This document shows, piece by piece, positions 1 through 9,365 of a DNA stretch of 16,138 nucleotides. The notes beneath the pieces are model-generated. The model saw nothing but the letters and a program-made list of their open reading frames with translations, was not told the DNA's origin and did no database searches. How positions within the stretch are numbered: position 1 is the first letter of the stretch; each line of letters starts with the position of its first letter. Where the stretch lies: positions 1 to 16,138 of the forward strand of contig JAESUF010000379.1 in NCBI GenBank assembly GCA_016763215.1. The letters are read 5' to 3'. This DNA is from Flavobacteriaceae bacterium. Lineage in GTDB: Bacteria; Bacteroidota; Bacteroidia; Flavobacteriales; Flavobacteriaceae. A program made the translations under genes and the position numbers.

Positions 1-501
1 CTCTCTTTGCCCTCTTCCTACAGGAATCATAGCGTCAATAGCCTTAATACCTGTTTGTAAAGGTTCTGTTACAGGCTCACGGAAGATAACTCCAGGCGCT
101 CTACGCTCTAAAGGCATCTCATATGTTTTCCCTTCTATAGGTCCTTTTCCATCAATTGGATTCCCTAAAGTATCAACTACCCGTCCAACCATACCTTCTC
201 CAGTTCTTAAAGAAGCAATTCTTTCAGTACGTTTTACTGTTGATCCTTCTTTAATAGAAGTAGAAGCTCCTAATAATACAACTCCGACATTGTCTTCTTC
301 AAGGTTCAATACGATACCTTCTAATCCGTCTTCAAACTCAACTAACTCTCCGTATTGCACATTCGCCAATCCGTACACACGAGCAATACCATCACCTACT
401 TGTAAAACGGTACCTACTTCACTTAATGATGCAGTTGCATCAAAATTTGTTAATTGTTGCTTTAAAATTGCTGAAACTTCAGCGGGTTTAATTGCTGCCA
501 T
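1..501 (-). CDS. atpA: ATP synthase F1 subunit alpha (partial, amino-terminal 167 residues)
   Basis: This is the start of the alpha subunit of the F1 ATPase head, the non-catalytic nucleotide-binding partner of beta. The ATG is at 499-501 on the minus strand and the protein begins [13 protein letters not shown]. The amino-terminal beta-barrel is visible ([20 protein letters not shown]), followed by the start of the nucleotide-binding domain ([16 protein letters not shown], then [14 protein letters not shown]). The window edge cuts the gene just before the expected P-loop (GDRQTGKT in the family), so the Walker motifs cannot be checked. It lies 21 nt after atpH and is the last visible gene of the atpB-E-F-H-A run. 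atpG is the expected next gene but is outside the window. Confidence 0.97.
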   Translation of the reverse strand, partial: MAAIKPAEVSAILKQQLTNFDATASLSEVGTVLQVGDGIARVYGLANVQYGELVEFEDGLEGIVLNLEEDNVGVVLLGASTSIKEGSTVKRTERIASLRTGEGMVGRVVDTLGNPIDGKGPIEGKTYEMPLERRAPGVIFREPVTEPLQTGIKAIDAMIPVGRGQRE

Positions 502-522
502 CTTTTATTATTTGATGTATAA

Positions 523-1080
523 TTAAATTTTTGGAATATAATGACTGTTGTCAAATTCCTTTCTTAATTCATTTAAATGGTTTGAGATACTTGCATCATA
601 TTGCACATCTCCAACCCGTAATACAAATCCACCTAAAATAGTTGGATTTACAATATTTTCAAGACTCGCTTTGTTGCCTGTTAATTCAACAATTTTAGTC
701 ATTATTTTTGTTTCTAATTCTTTTGTTAAAGGTACAGCTGTAGTAACTTTTGCTACTTGAATACGTTTATAATGATCATAAATAATTGAATATTGCTTTG
801 CAATAGTCAATAACATATTCATTCTTTTATTCTCTTCTAATAAATTGAACAATCCTATAGAAATACTATTCGTTTTCCCTGTAAATAATTCGTTCAAAAC
901 ATTCTTCTTATCAGATGCTTTTATTACCGGACTGTTTAACATTGCCATTAAATCAGCATTCTCAGAAATTGTTGATGCAATCAACTGCAGATCAGCATTC
1001 ACTTCTGTTTCAACCTTTCTGTCTTTGGCTAAATTAAGAATTGCTTTTGCGTAACGTAATGCGGGTCTTGCGTCTTTCAT
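523..1080 (-). CDS. atpH: ATP synthase F1 subunit delta (OSCP)
   Basis: This is the peripheral-stalk subunit that ties the b-subunit dimer to the top of the alpha3beta3 head. It has 185 residues, about the family's usual length. The amino-terminal helical domain starts with ARPALRYAKAILNLAK (the family's YAxAL pattern), and the carboxy-terminal part carries the hallmark NPTILGGFVLRVGDVQYDAS (about residues 145-164), matching the family's (P)xxIGGxxxRVGDxxxDxS. Its ATG follows the atpF stop by only 4 nt, so the two are probably translationally coupled. Confidence 0.96.
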   Translation of the reverse strand: MKDARPALRYAKAILNLAKDRKVETEVNADLQLIASTISENADLMAMLNSPVIKASDKKNVLNELFTGKTNSISIGLFNLLEENKRMNMLLTIAKQYSIIYDHYKRIQVAKVTTAVPLTKELETKIMTKIVELTGNKASLENIVNPTILGGFVLRVGDVQYDASISNHLNELRKEFDNSHYIPKI

Positions 1081-1084
1081 GCTC

Positions 1085-1585
1085 TTACTTTAACGTAACT
1101 CCTTCTAAAATGCTTTCAACTAATTTTAGCTGATCATCTCTAGAAGCTAATTCTTTTTTAATGACTGTTTCTGCAATCCCAATTGACAATTCAGCAACTT
1201 GCTTTTTCAATTCTGCAATAGCAGCTTGCTTTTCTTGCTCGATTGAAACTAGTGCGTTTTCGATTAATTTAGACGTCACATCTTTTGCTTCCTCTTTTGC
1301 GTCAGAAATCATTTTCTCTTTAATCACACGCGCATCTTTCATCAATGCATCTCTTTCTATTCTAGCGTCTTTCAATAATTGTTCGTTGCTAGCATTTAAG
1401 TTTTGCATTTCTTTCTTAGCTTCTTCAGCAGATGCTAATGCACTCTTGATTCCTTCTTCTCTTTCATTGACTGCGCCTAAGATTGGTTTCCAAGCAAACC
1501 TTTTTAATAAAAGGATTAATCCTGCAAAAGGGATTAGCTGCCAAAAAAATAATCCAATAGAAAAGTCTTCGATTAATTTTTCCAT
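1085..1585 (-). CDS. atpF: ATP synthase Fo subunit b
   Basis: This is the peripheral-stalk subunit b, with one amino-terminal membrane helix and a long cytoplasmic coiled coil. It has 166 residues. Residues about 10-27 are hydrophobic (GLFFWQLIPFAGLILLL), then KRFAWKPILGAVNEREE marks the membrane exit typical of b subunits. Residues 40-150 are charged, heptad-like and rich in Ala, Glu and Lys, as expected for the dimeric stalk. It lies between atpE (94-nt gap containing a hairpin) and atpH (4-nt gap). Confidence 0.96.
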   Translation of the reverse strand: MEKLIEDFSIGLFFWQLIPFAGLILLLKRFAWKPILGAVNEREEGIKSALASAEEAKKEMQNLNASNEQLLKDARIERDALMKDARVIKEKMISDAKEEAKDVTSKLIENALVSIEQEKQAAIAELKKQVAELSIGIAETVIKKELASRDDQLKLVESILEGVTLK

Positions 1586-1627
1586 AATATCTAATGTATA
1601 CTGTTTTAAATATTTTTTGTTTAATTT

Positions 1628-1666
1628 AAGTAGTAGGTCATAGCCAACCGCTATGACCTATTACTT
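1628..1666 (-). promoter_or_regulatory. Intergenic RNA hairpin between atpE and atpF
   Basis: The 94-nt gap holds a perfect 11-bp inverted repeat (TAGGTCATAGC at 1634-1644 and GCTATGACCTA at 1650-1660) with a 5-nt loop. In the transcribed minus strand it is extended by five more pairs beyond a single C/A mismatch. It starts 13 nt after the atpE stop codon. No U-tract follows it on the minus strand, so it does not look like an ordinary intrinsic terminator. A role as a 3'-end stabiliser or processing element that raises c-subunit output relative to the rest of the operon is an inference. Confidence 0.6.
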
Positions 1667-1679
1667 TAAAAATGTTAGC

Positions 1680-1880
<201 letters not shown>

Positions 1881-1911
1881 TTAAAATTAAAAACTCAACT
1901 TTATAATCACC

Positions 1912-3018
<1,107 letters not shown>

Positions 3019-3052
3019 ATCACTCTAAATAATAGTGGCTTAAAAATCGCTG

Positions 3053-3081
3053 CAAAGGTAAGTTTTTATCTTAAACTCAAA
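3053..3081 (-). promoter_or_regulatory. Predicted promoter for atpB and the downstream ATP synthase genes
   Basis: On the minus strand, TTTG (3078-3081) is followed after 17 nt by TACCTTTG (3053-3060), a full match to the Bacteroidota -7 consensus TAnnTTTG. The -7 box ends 34 nt before the atpB ATG, giving a short leader of roughly 30 nt. This would let atpB-E-F-H-A be transcribed independently of the sprE-bactofilin-atpZ genes upstream. Confidence 0.6.
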
Positions 3082-3102
3082 AACTATTTTACACTTTATT
3101 TT

Positions 3103-3134
3103 AAAGGGCTTTCGAGATGTATTTTAACGCCCTT
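3103..3134 (-). terminator. Weak possible hairpin after the small membrane protein gene
   Basis: Just past the stop codon at 3136, AAGGGC and GCCCTT (6 bp) can pair on the minus strand across a loop of about 19 nt, followed by TTTAAAAT. The loop is long and the U-run short, so at best it attenuates read-through into the atpB promoter region. Confidence 0.2.
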
Positions 3135-3135
3135 A

Positions 3136-3522
3136 TTAATCCAATTTATTTAGCCATTTTGAGAGGCAATAGATCTCAACAATTAAGGTAAATGTGTAAG
3201 GAACAAAAAAGGCAAAAGTCTCTGCCTTAGAGACAATTCCATCCAACCTATAAGGCATGTTGAAAAACACAAAGAACAGCACAAATTTCACCAAGCTTCC
3301 CGCCAGAAATAAAAACCCTAATTGGTTTTTAAACTTTTGTCGAAAAATAAATAACAAGACAAAAATAAAAATCGCTAACCCTGTATTTATCGCATAGGCA
3401 AGTATAATTTTGTTATTAAATAATGGTAGTTTTAAAAAATGCAAAACTAATAAATGGCCAGAAAAAGCAAATCCAATAACTATAAATAGGCGGATTAAAA
3501 AAGATGAAATGATTCGATTCAT
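3136..3522 (-). CDS. Small four-helix membrane protein at the head of the ATP synthase cluster (DUF6168-like)
   Basis: The protein has 128 residues with four hydrophobic segments at about 8-28, 38-60, 68-88 and 99-120, short basic loops and almost no soluble part. I see no catalytic motif. From memory it resembles the flavobacterial DUF6168 family, but that is not certain. Its ATG overlaps the stop of the AtpZ-like gene by 1 nt (TAATG), so the two are probably translationally coupled. The position between AtpZ/AtpI and atpB is where other bacteria carry AtpI-like proteins, so a role in Fo assembly or ion supply is a guess by context only. Confidence 0.75.
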   Translation of the reverse strand: MNRIISSFLIRLFIVIGFAFSGHLLVLHFLKLPLFNNKIILAYAINTGLAIFIFVLLFIFRQKFKNQLGFLFLAGSLVKFVLFFVFFNMPYRLDGIVSKAETFAFFVPYTFTLIVEIYCLSKWLNKLD

Positions 3523-3749
3523 TAAGAATTTAATCTGTTTAATTGTTTTACGACTAAGTAAAGGGAAACCCCAACCCCTGCAAGTGTGGCGACTATGATA
3601 AATCCTTTATCACCATCGTTGTAAGTCGCGTCTAACCACTTTCCTAAAAGAACAAAGAGATAAATGGTAATGCCCATTTGAAACGCAACTCCTGTAAGTA
3701 TGAGTCCGTTTTTAAGCTGTTTTTTCGGAGCGTTTTTTTTGTTGCTCAT
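3522..3749 (-). CDS. AtpZ/AtpI family protein
   Basis: This is a 75-residue protein with a basic amino terminus (NKKNAPKKQLKNG), one helix at about 15-37 (ending LGKWLD) and a second at about 50-68 (FIIVATLAGVGVSLYLVV). The G-x-x-LGKWLD pattern between two helices is characteristic of AtpZ/AtpI proteins, small companions of ATP synthase operons implicated in c-ring assembly or Mg/Ca supply in other bacteria. Its start lies 38 nt inside the 3' end of the bactofilin gene. The next Met falls within helix 1 and would destroy it, so the overlap appears real. Confidence 0.85.
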   Translation of the reverse strand: MSNKKNAPKKQLKNGLILTGVAFQMGITIYLFVLLGKWLDATYNDGDKGFIIVATLAGVGVSLYLVVKQLNRLNS

Positions 3750-4122
3750 TTTGATTCAATTCTTTAATAGTTCCCTTCATGGAACAAGTGGCATTGAAAG
3801 TAGCGCCAGGTTCTACCGATAATTTACCCACGACAACCTCTCCTGTAATATGTGCTGATGATTTCATTGCTAGTGTTTTTTGCACAATCAATTCTCCTGA
3901 AAATCTTCCTTCTATATCTGCGTTTGTTGATTCTACTTTTCCTTTGATAGATCCTTCTACACCAATAATTACTCTTCCTTGAGTTATAATTGTTCCTTCT
4001 AGTGATCCATCTATTCTAAAATCACCTTCAGAAATAACATCTCCTACAATTGATGTGTTCTTTGCAACAACATTTCTTTCCATCACTTTTGATTTTTGTA
4101 TTTTTTCTTTACTTGAGAACAT
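3712..4122 (-). CDS. Bactofilin (polymer-forming cytoskeletal protein)
   Basis: Bactofilins are beta-helical proteins that polymerise without nucleotides and act in cell shape, envelope synthesis or localisation of other machinery. This one has 136 residues. A charged amino-terminal tail (about 1-17) precedes a right-handed beta-helix core of short repeats (SIVGDVISEGDFRIDGSLEG, then GRVIIGVEGSIKG, then GEVVVGKLSVEPGATF), ending in a charged tail (about 120-136). Its start is 5 nt after the stop of the SprE-like gene and its end overlaps the AtpZ-like gene by 38 nt, so it sits in one tight transcription unit with both. Confidence 0.92.
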   Translation of the reverse strand: MFSSKEKIQKSKVMERNVVAKNTSIVGDVISEGDFRIDGSLEGTIITQGRVIIGVEGSIKGKVESTNADIEGRFSGELIVQKTLAMKSSAHITGEVVVGKLSVEPGATFNATCSMKGTIKELNQNEQQKKRSEKTA

Positions 4123-4127
4123 GGGGG

Positions 4128-6332
4128 CTATTTATTTAATCTTTTCAGAATTTCTAACGCTTTTTTTCCTTCTTCTGTTAAAGGATACTCAACCGCTACT
4201 TTTTCCAAGGCGGCAATATACGCTTCTTTTCTTTGATATTTCCCTATTGCATAAGCTCTTAAGAGCTCAAACTTAGGGGTTAAGATAGAATCCTCTAGTG
4301 TAGGAATCATTTCATTTATAAAACAAATAGCATCTACAAATGAATCATCCTTATATAATTTGTACGCAATTTTATACAAATCTGATACCTCATCTACTTT
4401 TTCATCGGCTACCAATTCTTTCTCAGGGTTTACAATAATCTGTGCAAAAGGAGAATTGGCATAGTCTTTTAAAATACGGTTTTTATACTGTTCTGCTTTC
4501 TTATTGCCCTCTTCTGAATACAATTGATATAAATGATAATTTGTTGGCAAAACTAATTCTTTAACGGGTTCTGATTTTAAAAGCCTCTCTAGGTTCCGTA
4601 TAGATTTTACTTTATTTTTAAACTGTTCTTTGTAAATTAATCCCAATTCAAAAAGTGCTTGATTTCTATCAAACAGTAAAGAGTCTATTTCTTTCGAGCT
4701 CGTAGGAATGGTTTTTAAATAAGTAGACAACTCATATCGCGTGGTCTTTTGATTAATTACAACAGCATCTGTTTTCTTGCTTATAATTTGAGTTTTGTCA
4801 GACCATCTCCAATTATCTTCTAGCGGTCTTGTTCCCCAAACTCTTTCAAATTGACCTTTTCCAAAACCAAGAGACTGTATATTATAGAAATACCATTTAC
4901 CCTTATTTTTTGCCGTTTGAGTTCCTCCTCCTCCAAAAGCGCTCCCAAATGAAATAGAGTTTAATCTCTTTTGAGCATTCTCTTCATCTTCTTTCTTCAA
5001 TTTATCTATGTAGGCCTGAAAGAATTCTTTTTTCTCATCTTCAGTAAGCGTTGTTAATCTTAGAATACTGTCATTTCTTTGAAGTACATTCTCATATTTT
5101 GAAAGCGATCTAAGGTTTTTTGCTCTTCGTTCAATCTTTTTAATTCTGAGCGTTTGTTTATTTTGAGCTACGCTTAATACACTGTCATAATAGGATCCCG
5201 CAGTGACATAATCTAGCTCTTTAAAATAAATCGCTGCTAATTTTTCATAGCTATATGTTTTCTGTTTTGGAGTCCCTCCTTTTGCTCGCAATGATTTTTT
5301 ATAATTCTGAATTGCTAAACCAATACTATCTCTGCTTTCGTTTAACTCTGCAACTTGATAATACAGCCCGTCCAAATAAGGCCGGTTATCTCTATTTCTA
5401 ATTAGTTTTCTAAAGCGTTCTAACAGTGCAACAGTTGAAGAATCTGATGCTGAATTTTTTGCCAGTTCTATATTGGCATAAATTCTATATTTATACGGCG
5501 CTTTTTTAAATTCTATTAATTTTTGAAACACTAAAGAGGCGGAGTCTTTCTTATTTTCTAACCCATACAGTTGTCCTAAGACAAACAAATTTCGTGCCTT
5601 TTGTGCTTTATTTTCCGACGTTTCGGTAGCCAACCATAAATATTTTTTTACGTTATCAATGCTATCCATTTTTGAATACGCCATCGCCAAAGCAGTATAT
5701 CCTTCCTCTTTTATTAAATCTGGTAATTTATTTTGGTTGAGTAGTAAGTTGAGTGTCTCAATCGCTAATTCTTCATTTTCAATTCTAATATGAGATTTGG
5801 CACGCCAAATCTTCGTTTCATTGATTAGGCTAGCTCTAGGGTAATTAGCAATGATATAATTAAAAGCTTCAATTGCCGGAACAAATCGTTGTGTGTAGTA
5901 TCTAGATTTCCCTAACAATAAATAAGCGTCATCTATTTGACGATTTCGCTCCTTCCCATAAATCTTCATGGAATGTTTCTGAATCGCCTTTACCGCTTTT
6001 TCTTCTGCCTTTTCAAATGGAGATCCTTGTTGTTCTTGTTTGTTCACTTTAGAAACACCTGGTCCTGTAAAACTGGGTGTTAACTTTGGTGGAGTAATTT
6101 TGTTCTCCTCAAACTTTAATGGCTCTATAGGAAGTAGTTCCCAAAAATCATCTCGGTGTTTTGAGTTAAGCTCATCAATACCTTGTTGAAATGCGATCTT
6201 ACCGTTGTATAATACATTAAATTTTGTAGTAAGCGCCTGATAGTTTCTAGCCACAAAGGTATTCTTCTTAGTGCTACAAGAAGCGACCAACAAAAACACG
6301 CTTAAAATTCCTATTTTCTGAATGATGTTCAT
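4128..6332 (-). CDS. sprE: SprE/PorW family TPR lipoprotein of the type IX secretion system and gliding machinery
   Basis: This is a 734-residue outer-envelope lipoprotein. The signal peptide ends in a lipobox (LLVASC, lipidated Cys19). Residues about 125-440 are helical hairpin repeats of TPR type, with spaced Tyr/Ala patterns such as DDAYLLLGKSRYY and AIEAFNYIIANYP. A conserved block follows at about 477-515 (GKWYFYN ... FGKGQFERVWG ... LEDNWRWS), which I recognise as typical of SprE/PorW. A second TPR-like region follows (YKEQFKNKVKSIRNLERLL and beyond). In Flavobacterium johnsoniae SprE is needed for gliding and for secretion through the type IX system. It heads the cluster leading into the ATP synthase genes, an arrangement I recall as common in Flavobacteriia. 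Confidence 0.85.
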   Translation of the reverse strand: MNIIQKIGILSVFLLVASCSTKKNTFVARNYQALTTKFNVLYNGKIAFQQGIDELNSKHRDDFWELLPIEPLKFEENKITPPKLTPSFTGPGVSKVNKQEQQGSPFEKAEEKAVKAIQKHSMKIYGKERNRQIDDAYLLLGKSRYYTQRFVPAIEAFNYIIANYPRASLINETKIWRAKSHIRIENEELAIETLNLLLNQNKLPDLIKEEGYTALAMAYSKMDSIDNVKKYLWLATETSENKAQKARNLFVLGQLYGLENKKDSASLVFQKLIEFKKAPYKYRIYANIELAKNSASDSSTVALLERFRKLIRNRDNRPYLDGLYYQVAELNESRDSIGLAIQNYKKSLRAKGGTPKQKTYSYEKLAAIYFKELDYVTAGSYYDSVLSVAQNKQTLRIKKIERRAKNLRSLSKYENVLQRNDSILRLTTLTEDEKKEFFQAYIDKLKKEDEENAQKRLNSISFGSAFGGGGTQTAKNKGKWYFYNIQSLGFGKGQFERVWGTRPLEDNWRWSDKTQIISKKTDAVVINQKTTRYELSTYLKTIPTSSKEIDSLLFDRNQALFELGLIYKEQFKNKVKSIRNLERLLKSEPVKELVLPTNYHLYQLYSEEGNKKAEQYKNRILKDYANSPFAQIIVNPEKELVADEKVDEVSDLYKIAYKLYKDDSFVDAICFINEMIPTLEDSILTPKFELLRAYAIGKYQRKEAYIAALEKVAVEYPLTEEGKKALEILKRLNK

Positions 6333-6423
6333 AGAATGTAAAACTCTTAATTTACAACAGTTTCAAGAAGAAAATATTGCAATATAGCCTGTAAAAATAG
6401 GAATAAAAGTGTGATTTACTTTC

Positions 6424-7119
6424 TTATGCAGAAAAATAGCTCTCTAACTCTTTTAAAGTTTCTTCAGATGTTTGAAGATCTTTTACCACAATCCCTTTGT
6501 CTAAAACCACAATTCTCTCACAAACTTCAGTAACGTGGCTCAAATCGTGACTAGAAACAAGCACTGTAACTTCTTTATCTTCTGTTAAGTTTTTTAGAAT
6601 CTTTTTTAATCGAATTTGTGTTGTTGGATCTAAGTTGGCAAAAGGTTCGTCTAAAATAACTACTTGTGGGTTTCCCATCAGCGCAGCAATAATTCCTGCT
6701 TTCTTTTGGTTTCCCTTACTCAAGTCCCTTAAATATTTTTTCTTTCCTAAAACTTCTCCACCAAAAAAATCTTCAAACTGATTTAAAAAAGAAGTTACAT
6801 CGGCTTTATTCATTCCTCTAAGATCACCAATAAAATCAAAATATTCTTCTGGTGTTAAATAGGTGATTAAAAAAGTTTCGTCGATAAACGATCCTGTAAA
6901 TGTCTTCCATTCTTCACTTTCGTTCACAACAACATCATTGTTTATAATGCTTCCAGTTGTAGGCCTAATTAAGTCTAACAAGACATTAAAATAGGTAGTC
7001 TTTCCTGCCCCATTGTTTCCAACCAAACCAAAACTTTGACCTTTTGGAATGTCTAATGAATCTATATTAAGCACTTCTGCTTTTCCGTATTTTTTTGAAA
7101 TATTTTTTGATTGTATCAT
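6424..7119 (-). CDS. ABC transporter ATP-binding protein (partner of the DUF5687 permease)
   Basis: This is a 231-residue single-domain ATPase. Walker A is GNNGAGKTT (34-42), the signature motif is LSKGNQKK (133-140), Walker B is VVILDEP (153-159) with catalytic E158, the D-loop is NLDP (162-165), and the H-loop His is H191 (SSHD). The signature departs from LSGGQ towards the form seen in ABC-2 type export ATPases. The usual Q-loop glutamine region reads FIDE (78-81). It starts 23 nt after the DUF5687 permease gene and is the last gene of the padR operon, so it most likely energises that permease. Confidence 0.93.
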   Translation of the reverse strand: MIQSKNISKKYGKAEVLNIDSLDIPKGQSFGLVGNNGAGKTTYFNVLLDLIRPTTGSIINNDVVVNESEEWKTFTGSFIDETFLITYLTPEEYFDFIGDLRGMNKADVTSFLNQFEDFFGGEVLGKKKYLRDLSKGNQKKAGIIAALMGNPQVVILDEPFANLDPTTQIRLKKILKNLTEDKEVTVLVSSHDLSHVTEVCERIVVLDKGIVVKDLQTSEETLKELESYFSA

Positions 7120-7142
7120 GGTGTTGTAGTGTAGTGTTTGGT

Positions 7143-8615
7143 TTAAGATTTTTGATCGAAGGCTTTAATTGTTGCATATTTATCTCTAACGTATTTCGCT
7201 TCAATCAAATTCATGAAATAATTTTTAAACAGCAGTGAAATTATCCCAAAAACGGCAATAGCAATTAACCCTGCATTAAAGCTGATTGCCATACTAAACA
7301 ACCAAAAAATTAACATCGGTAACCCCATAATTGGAAGTATAATGATAAACTGCATCGCACTGGTTCCTTGCATGTTTGAAAATCCACTTTTCTCTAAATC
7401 AATTCGTTTTCTATTAAAAGATCCAGCATATAAAAGAAACAAGGAGTTAAACCCAATATTATAAATTGCTGCTGCTGTAATCATTAAAAATTCTTCAACT
7501 CCAAAAGCAATTAAATAGACGGTACTTAGAATATATAAAATTCCTGTCATAGCAACCATTAAAAACCATTTCGATTCTAAGAATTTTCTGTACCGTAGGT
7601 TTTGAGTCATTAACATCTTATAGTGTGAACTGTCCCACGCAGGAATAAACTGACCGTAGTTCAATACAAAACCTCCTGTAACAAATAAAGAGGCAAAGAT
7701 TAAAAAGGCTGGCATTTTTTCTTGATATGTTGGATTGTTAAAAAAGATAAATCCATATAGTACAAACAAGAATGACATTAAAAAGACGGTTTTTGTTCGT
7801 TTATTCCTCCAAATCAATCGGATATCATTTTTTATAAAAGGAGCAACATCCCCTAAACGATCTGTCCAAGATAAATCTACAGAATTGGCTTCTTTTACTT
7901 TTTCAGAAATCGCCCCATCTAAGTATACCTTTGCTCTAAGTTGTTTATAATTAAAATAATACAAGGTTATTAATAAGACAACTCCAAATAAAGACAAAAT
8001 AGGATTGCTATAAATCGTATTAAATAGTCCTTGACTATACGTTGTAACGTCAAAAACTTCGAACCTTTGCAGCAACACGAGTCCTCCAACGATAATTGCT
8101 GTAGACCAAAAAATGATGTTGTTCTTGTTAATTAAAAAATTTAAGAAATTAGAACACTGTGTAATTAAAATCATCGCTAACAACCAACCTAAAGAACCCG
8201 ATATTGAGTGTCCTTCTTTAATTAACACAAGTGAAAATGGCACATAAAAAAACAGTGACATGATATTAAAAAAAGAAAATGCCGATTTCCCAAGAACGAA
8301 ATGAACCAGCTTGCTTTTTTTAATCGGTAATATTAACATCGGCTTGATGTTCATTACAGGTAACTTTTGCATCATATACCTCATGATCAAATCTGCAAAA
8401 ATTGCATATAACAAATACGAATTAACGAGGCTAAGAGGGTCTGTATTTGGAAATTGATCCTTAATAATGTAATACCCTCCAATTCCTATAAACAAAAAAG
8501 TTGCCATAAAATAGAGCGCAAAAAAGCCCATGATAATCTTTAGAGCAATTCCTGTTTGCCAATAAGAAGAACGGAAATATTGTTTCCATTCTAAACGTAA
8601 AAAGTGTGAAATCAT
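7143..8615 (-). CDS. DUF5687 family ABC-2-like permease
   Basis: This is a 490-residue polytopic membrane protein. The start MISHFLRLEWKQYFRSSYWQ is typical of the DUF5687 family of Bacteroidota, and roughly ten to twelve hydrophobic segments follow. A central hydrophilic stretch (about 225-265) contains IKNDIRLIWRNKRTKT, a pattern resembling the membrane-entry motif of ABC-2 exporters. It lies 23 nt ahead of an ABC ATPase gene and 51 nt after the second HAAS-like gene. The most likely role is the membrane part of an efflux transporter; the substrate cannot be told from the sequence. Confidence 0.87.
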   Translation of the reverse strand: MISHFLRLEWKQYFRSSYWQTGIALKIIMGFFALYFMATFLFIGIGGYYIIKDQFPNTDPLSLVNSYLLYAIFADLIMRYMMQKLPVMNIKPMLILPIKKSKLVHFVLGKSAFSFFNIMSLFFYVPFSLVLIKEGHSISGSLGWLLAMILITQCSNFLNFLINKNNIIFWSTAIIVGGLVLLQRFEVFDVTTYSQGLFNTIYSNPILSLFGVVLLITLYYFNYKQLRAKVYLDGAISEKVKEANSVDLSWTDRLGDVAPFIKNDIRLIWRNKRTKTVFLMSFLFVLYGFIFFNNPTYQEKMPAFLIFASLFVTGGFVLNYGQFIPAWDSSHYKMLMTQNLRYRKFLESKWFLMVAMTGILYILSTVYLIAFGVEEFLMITAAAIYNIGFNSLFLLYAGSFNRKRIDLEKSGFSNMQGTSAMQFIIILPIMGLPMLIFWLFSMAISFNAGLIAIAVFGIISLLFKNYFMNLIEAKYVRDKYATIKAFDQKS

Positions 8616-8666
8616 TTGTGGTTAATTAGTTTCAATAATAAATAAGTATACAAAAGGTCTGTTTTG

Positions 8667-9365
8667 TTACATGTTTTGAGATAATTTATACTCCGGATAC
8701 TGGTTCTCTAAAAGTTCATCCGCTTTTTGCGGGATAATAATCAGGCTTATATATGAATGAATAATGGCTAATGTAATAAATATAGAAAAAAGCATTTGAC
8801 CCCAAGTAGAAGTAATATCATCCGCAAGTGTTGCTATTTGAAATATATTAGAAAGAATAAGAATACCACTAAACGCCCCCGTATTAAAAATCATTTCTTC
8901 TAGCATCCATTTTTTATTTTTGTTTTTAAACCTCAATTTCGATTTCTTTTTAAGTTTTGTTGCTAAAACCAAATCTATGATCCCGAAAATTAACAGCAGC
9001 GTTAAAAATATTGCGTATCCATGTTTCAACTGAAAAGTTGCATAACTAAGTAAAAATATACTTGTGGTTACTAAAATCTTAGGAAATGTAAACCACTCTT
9101 TTACAAAACGCCATAAAATTTTCATATACCTTTTACTTAATGCTTTTTGTCGGCTTTCAATAACATTCATAAAACCAAAAACTCCAAATTTTTGAAACGA
9201 AATATCCCTTGCTTTCTCAAAAGAGATTTGTGGTTTTTCTTCCCAAATATCTTCAATGTCATTCGCCAAATGGTCTACTAGTTCTGATTGTACATCATAG
9301 TACTCAACAAAATGTTGGCGTGTAAATTTATACAATTCTTCTATTTGAGTTTCTTTTAATTTCAC
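8667..9365 (-). CDS. HAAS-like domain membrane protein, copy 2 (GTG start)
   Basis: This 232-residue protein has a soluble helical domain (about 1-90) and four membrane helices (about 96-112, 115-137, 159-181 and 190-212). The amino-terminal domain has the pattern QIEELYKF...EYYDVQSELVDHLANDIED, resembling the HAAS/permease-prefix domains that accompany PadR regulators. It aligns without gaps to the neighbouring 222-residue protein over the first 37 residues (12 identities by eye), so they are probable paralogues. The start is GTG at 9363-9365 and overlaps the previous stop in a GTGA, implying coupled translation. Its function is unknown. A regulatory or accessory role for the PadR/ABC module is inferred from context. 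Confidence 0.82.
   Translation of the reverse strand: MKLKETQIEELYKFTRQHFVEYYDVQSELVDHLANDIEDIWEEKPQISFEKARDISFQKFGVFGFMNVIESRQKALSKRYMKILWRFVKEWFTFPKILVTTSIFLLSYATFQLKHGYAIFLTLLLIFGIIDLVLATKLKKKSKLRFKNKNKKWMLEEMIFNTGAFSGILILSNIFQIATLADDITSTWGQMLFSIFITLAIIHSYISLIIIPQKADELLENQYPEYKLSQNM

Noticed and set aside
290..526. Plus-strand open frame opposite atpA
   Set aside because: It lies entirely antisense to a clear alpha-subunit reading frame and its low-complexity Ser/Asn/Pro product has no recognisable motif.
1161..1643. 160-codon plus-strand open frame opposite atpF
   Set aside because: It is a shadow of the subunit b gene; the product is an artefact of the complementary Ala/Glu/Lys codons and ends in intergenic DNA.
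6374..6385. 12-bp palindrome ATATTGCAATAT in the gap between the ABC ATPase gene and sprE
   Set aside because: It is short and AT-rich, is not aligned with a convincing promoter, and has no U-tract, so chance is likely. The 91-nt gap shows no clear terminator or promoter.
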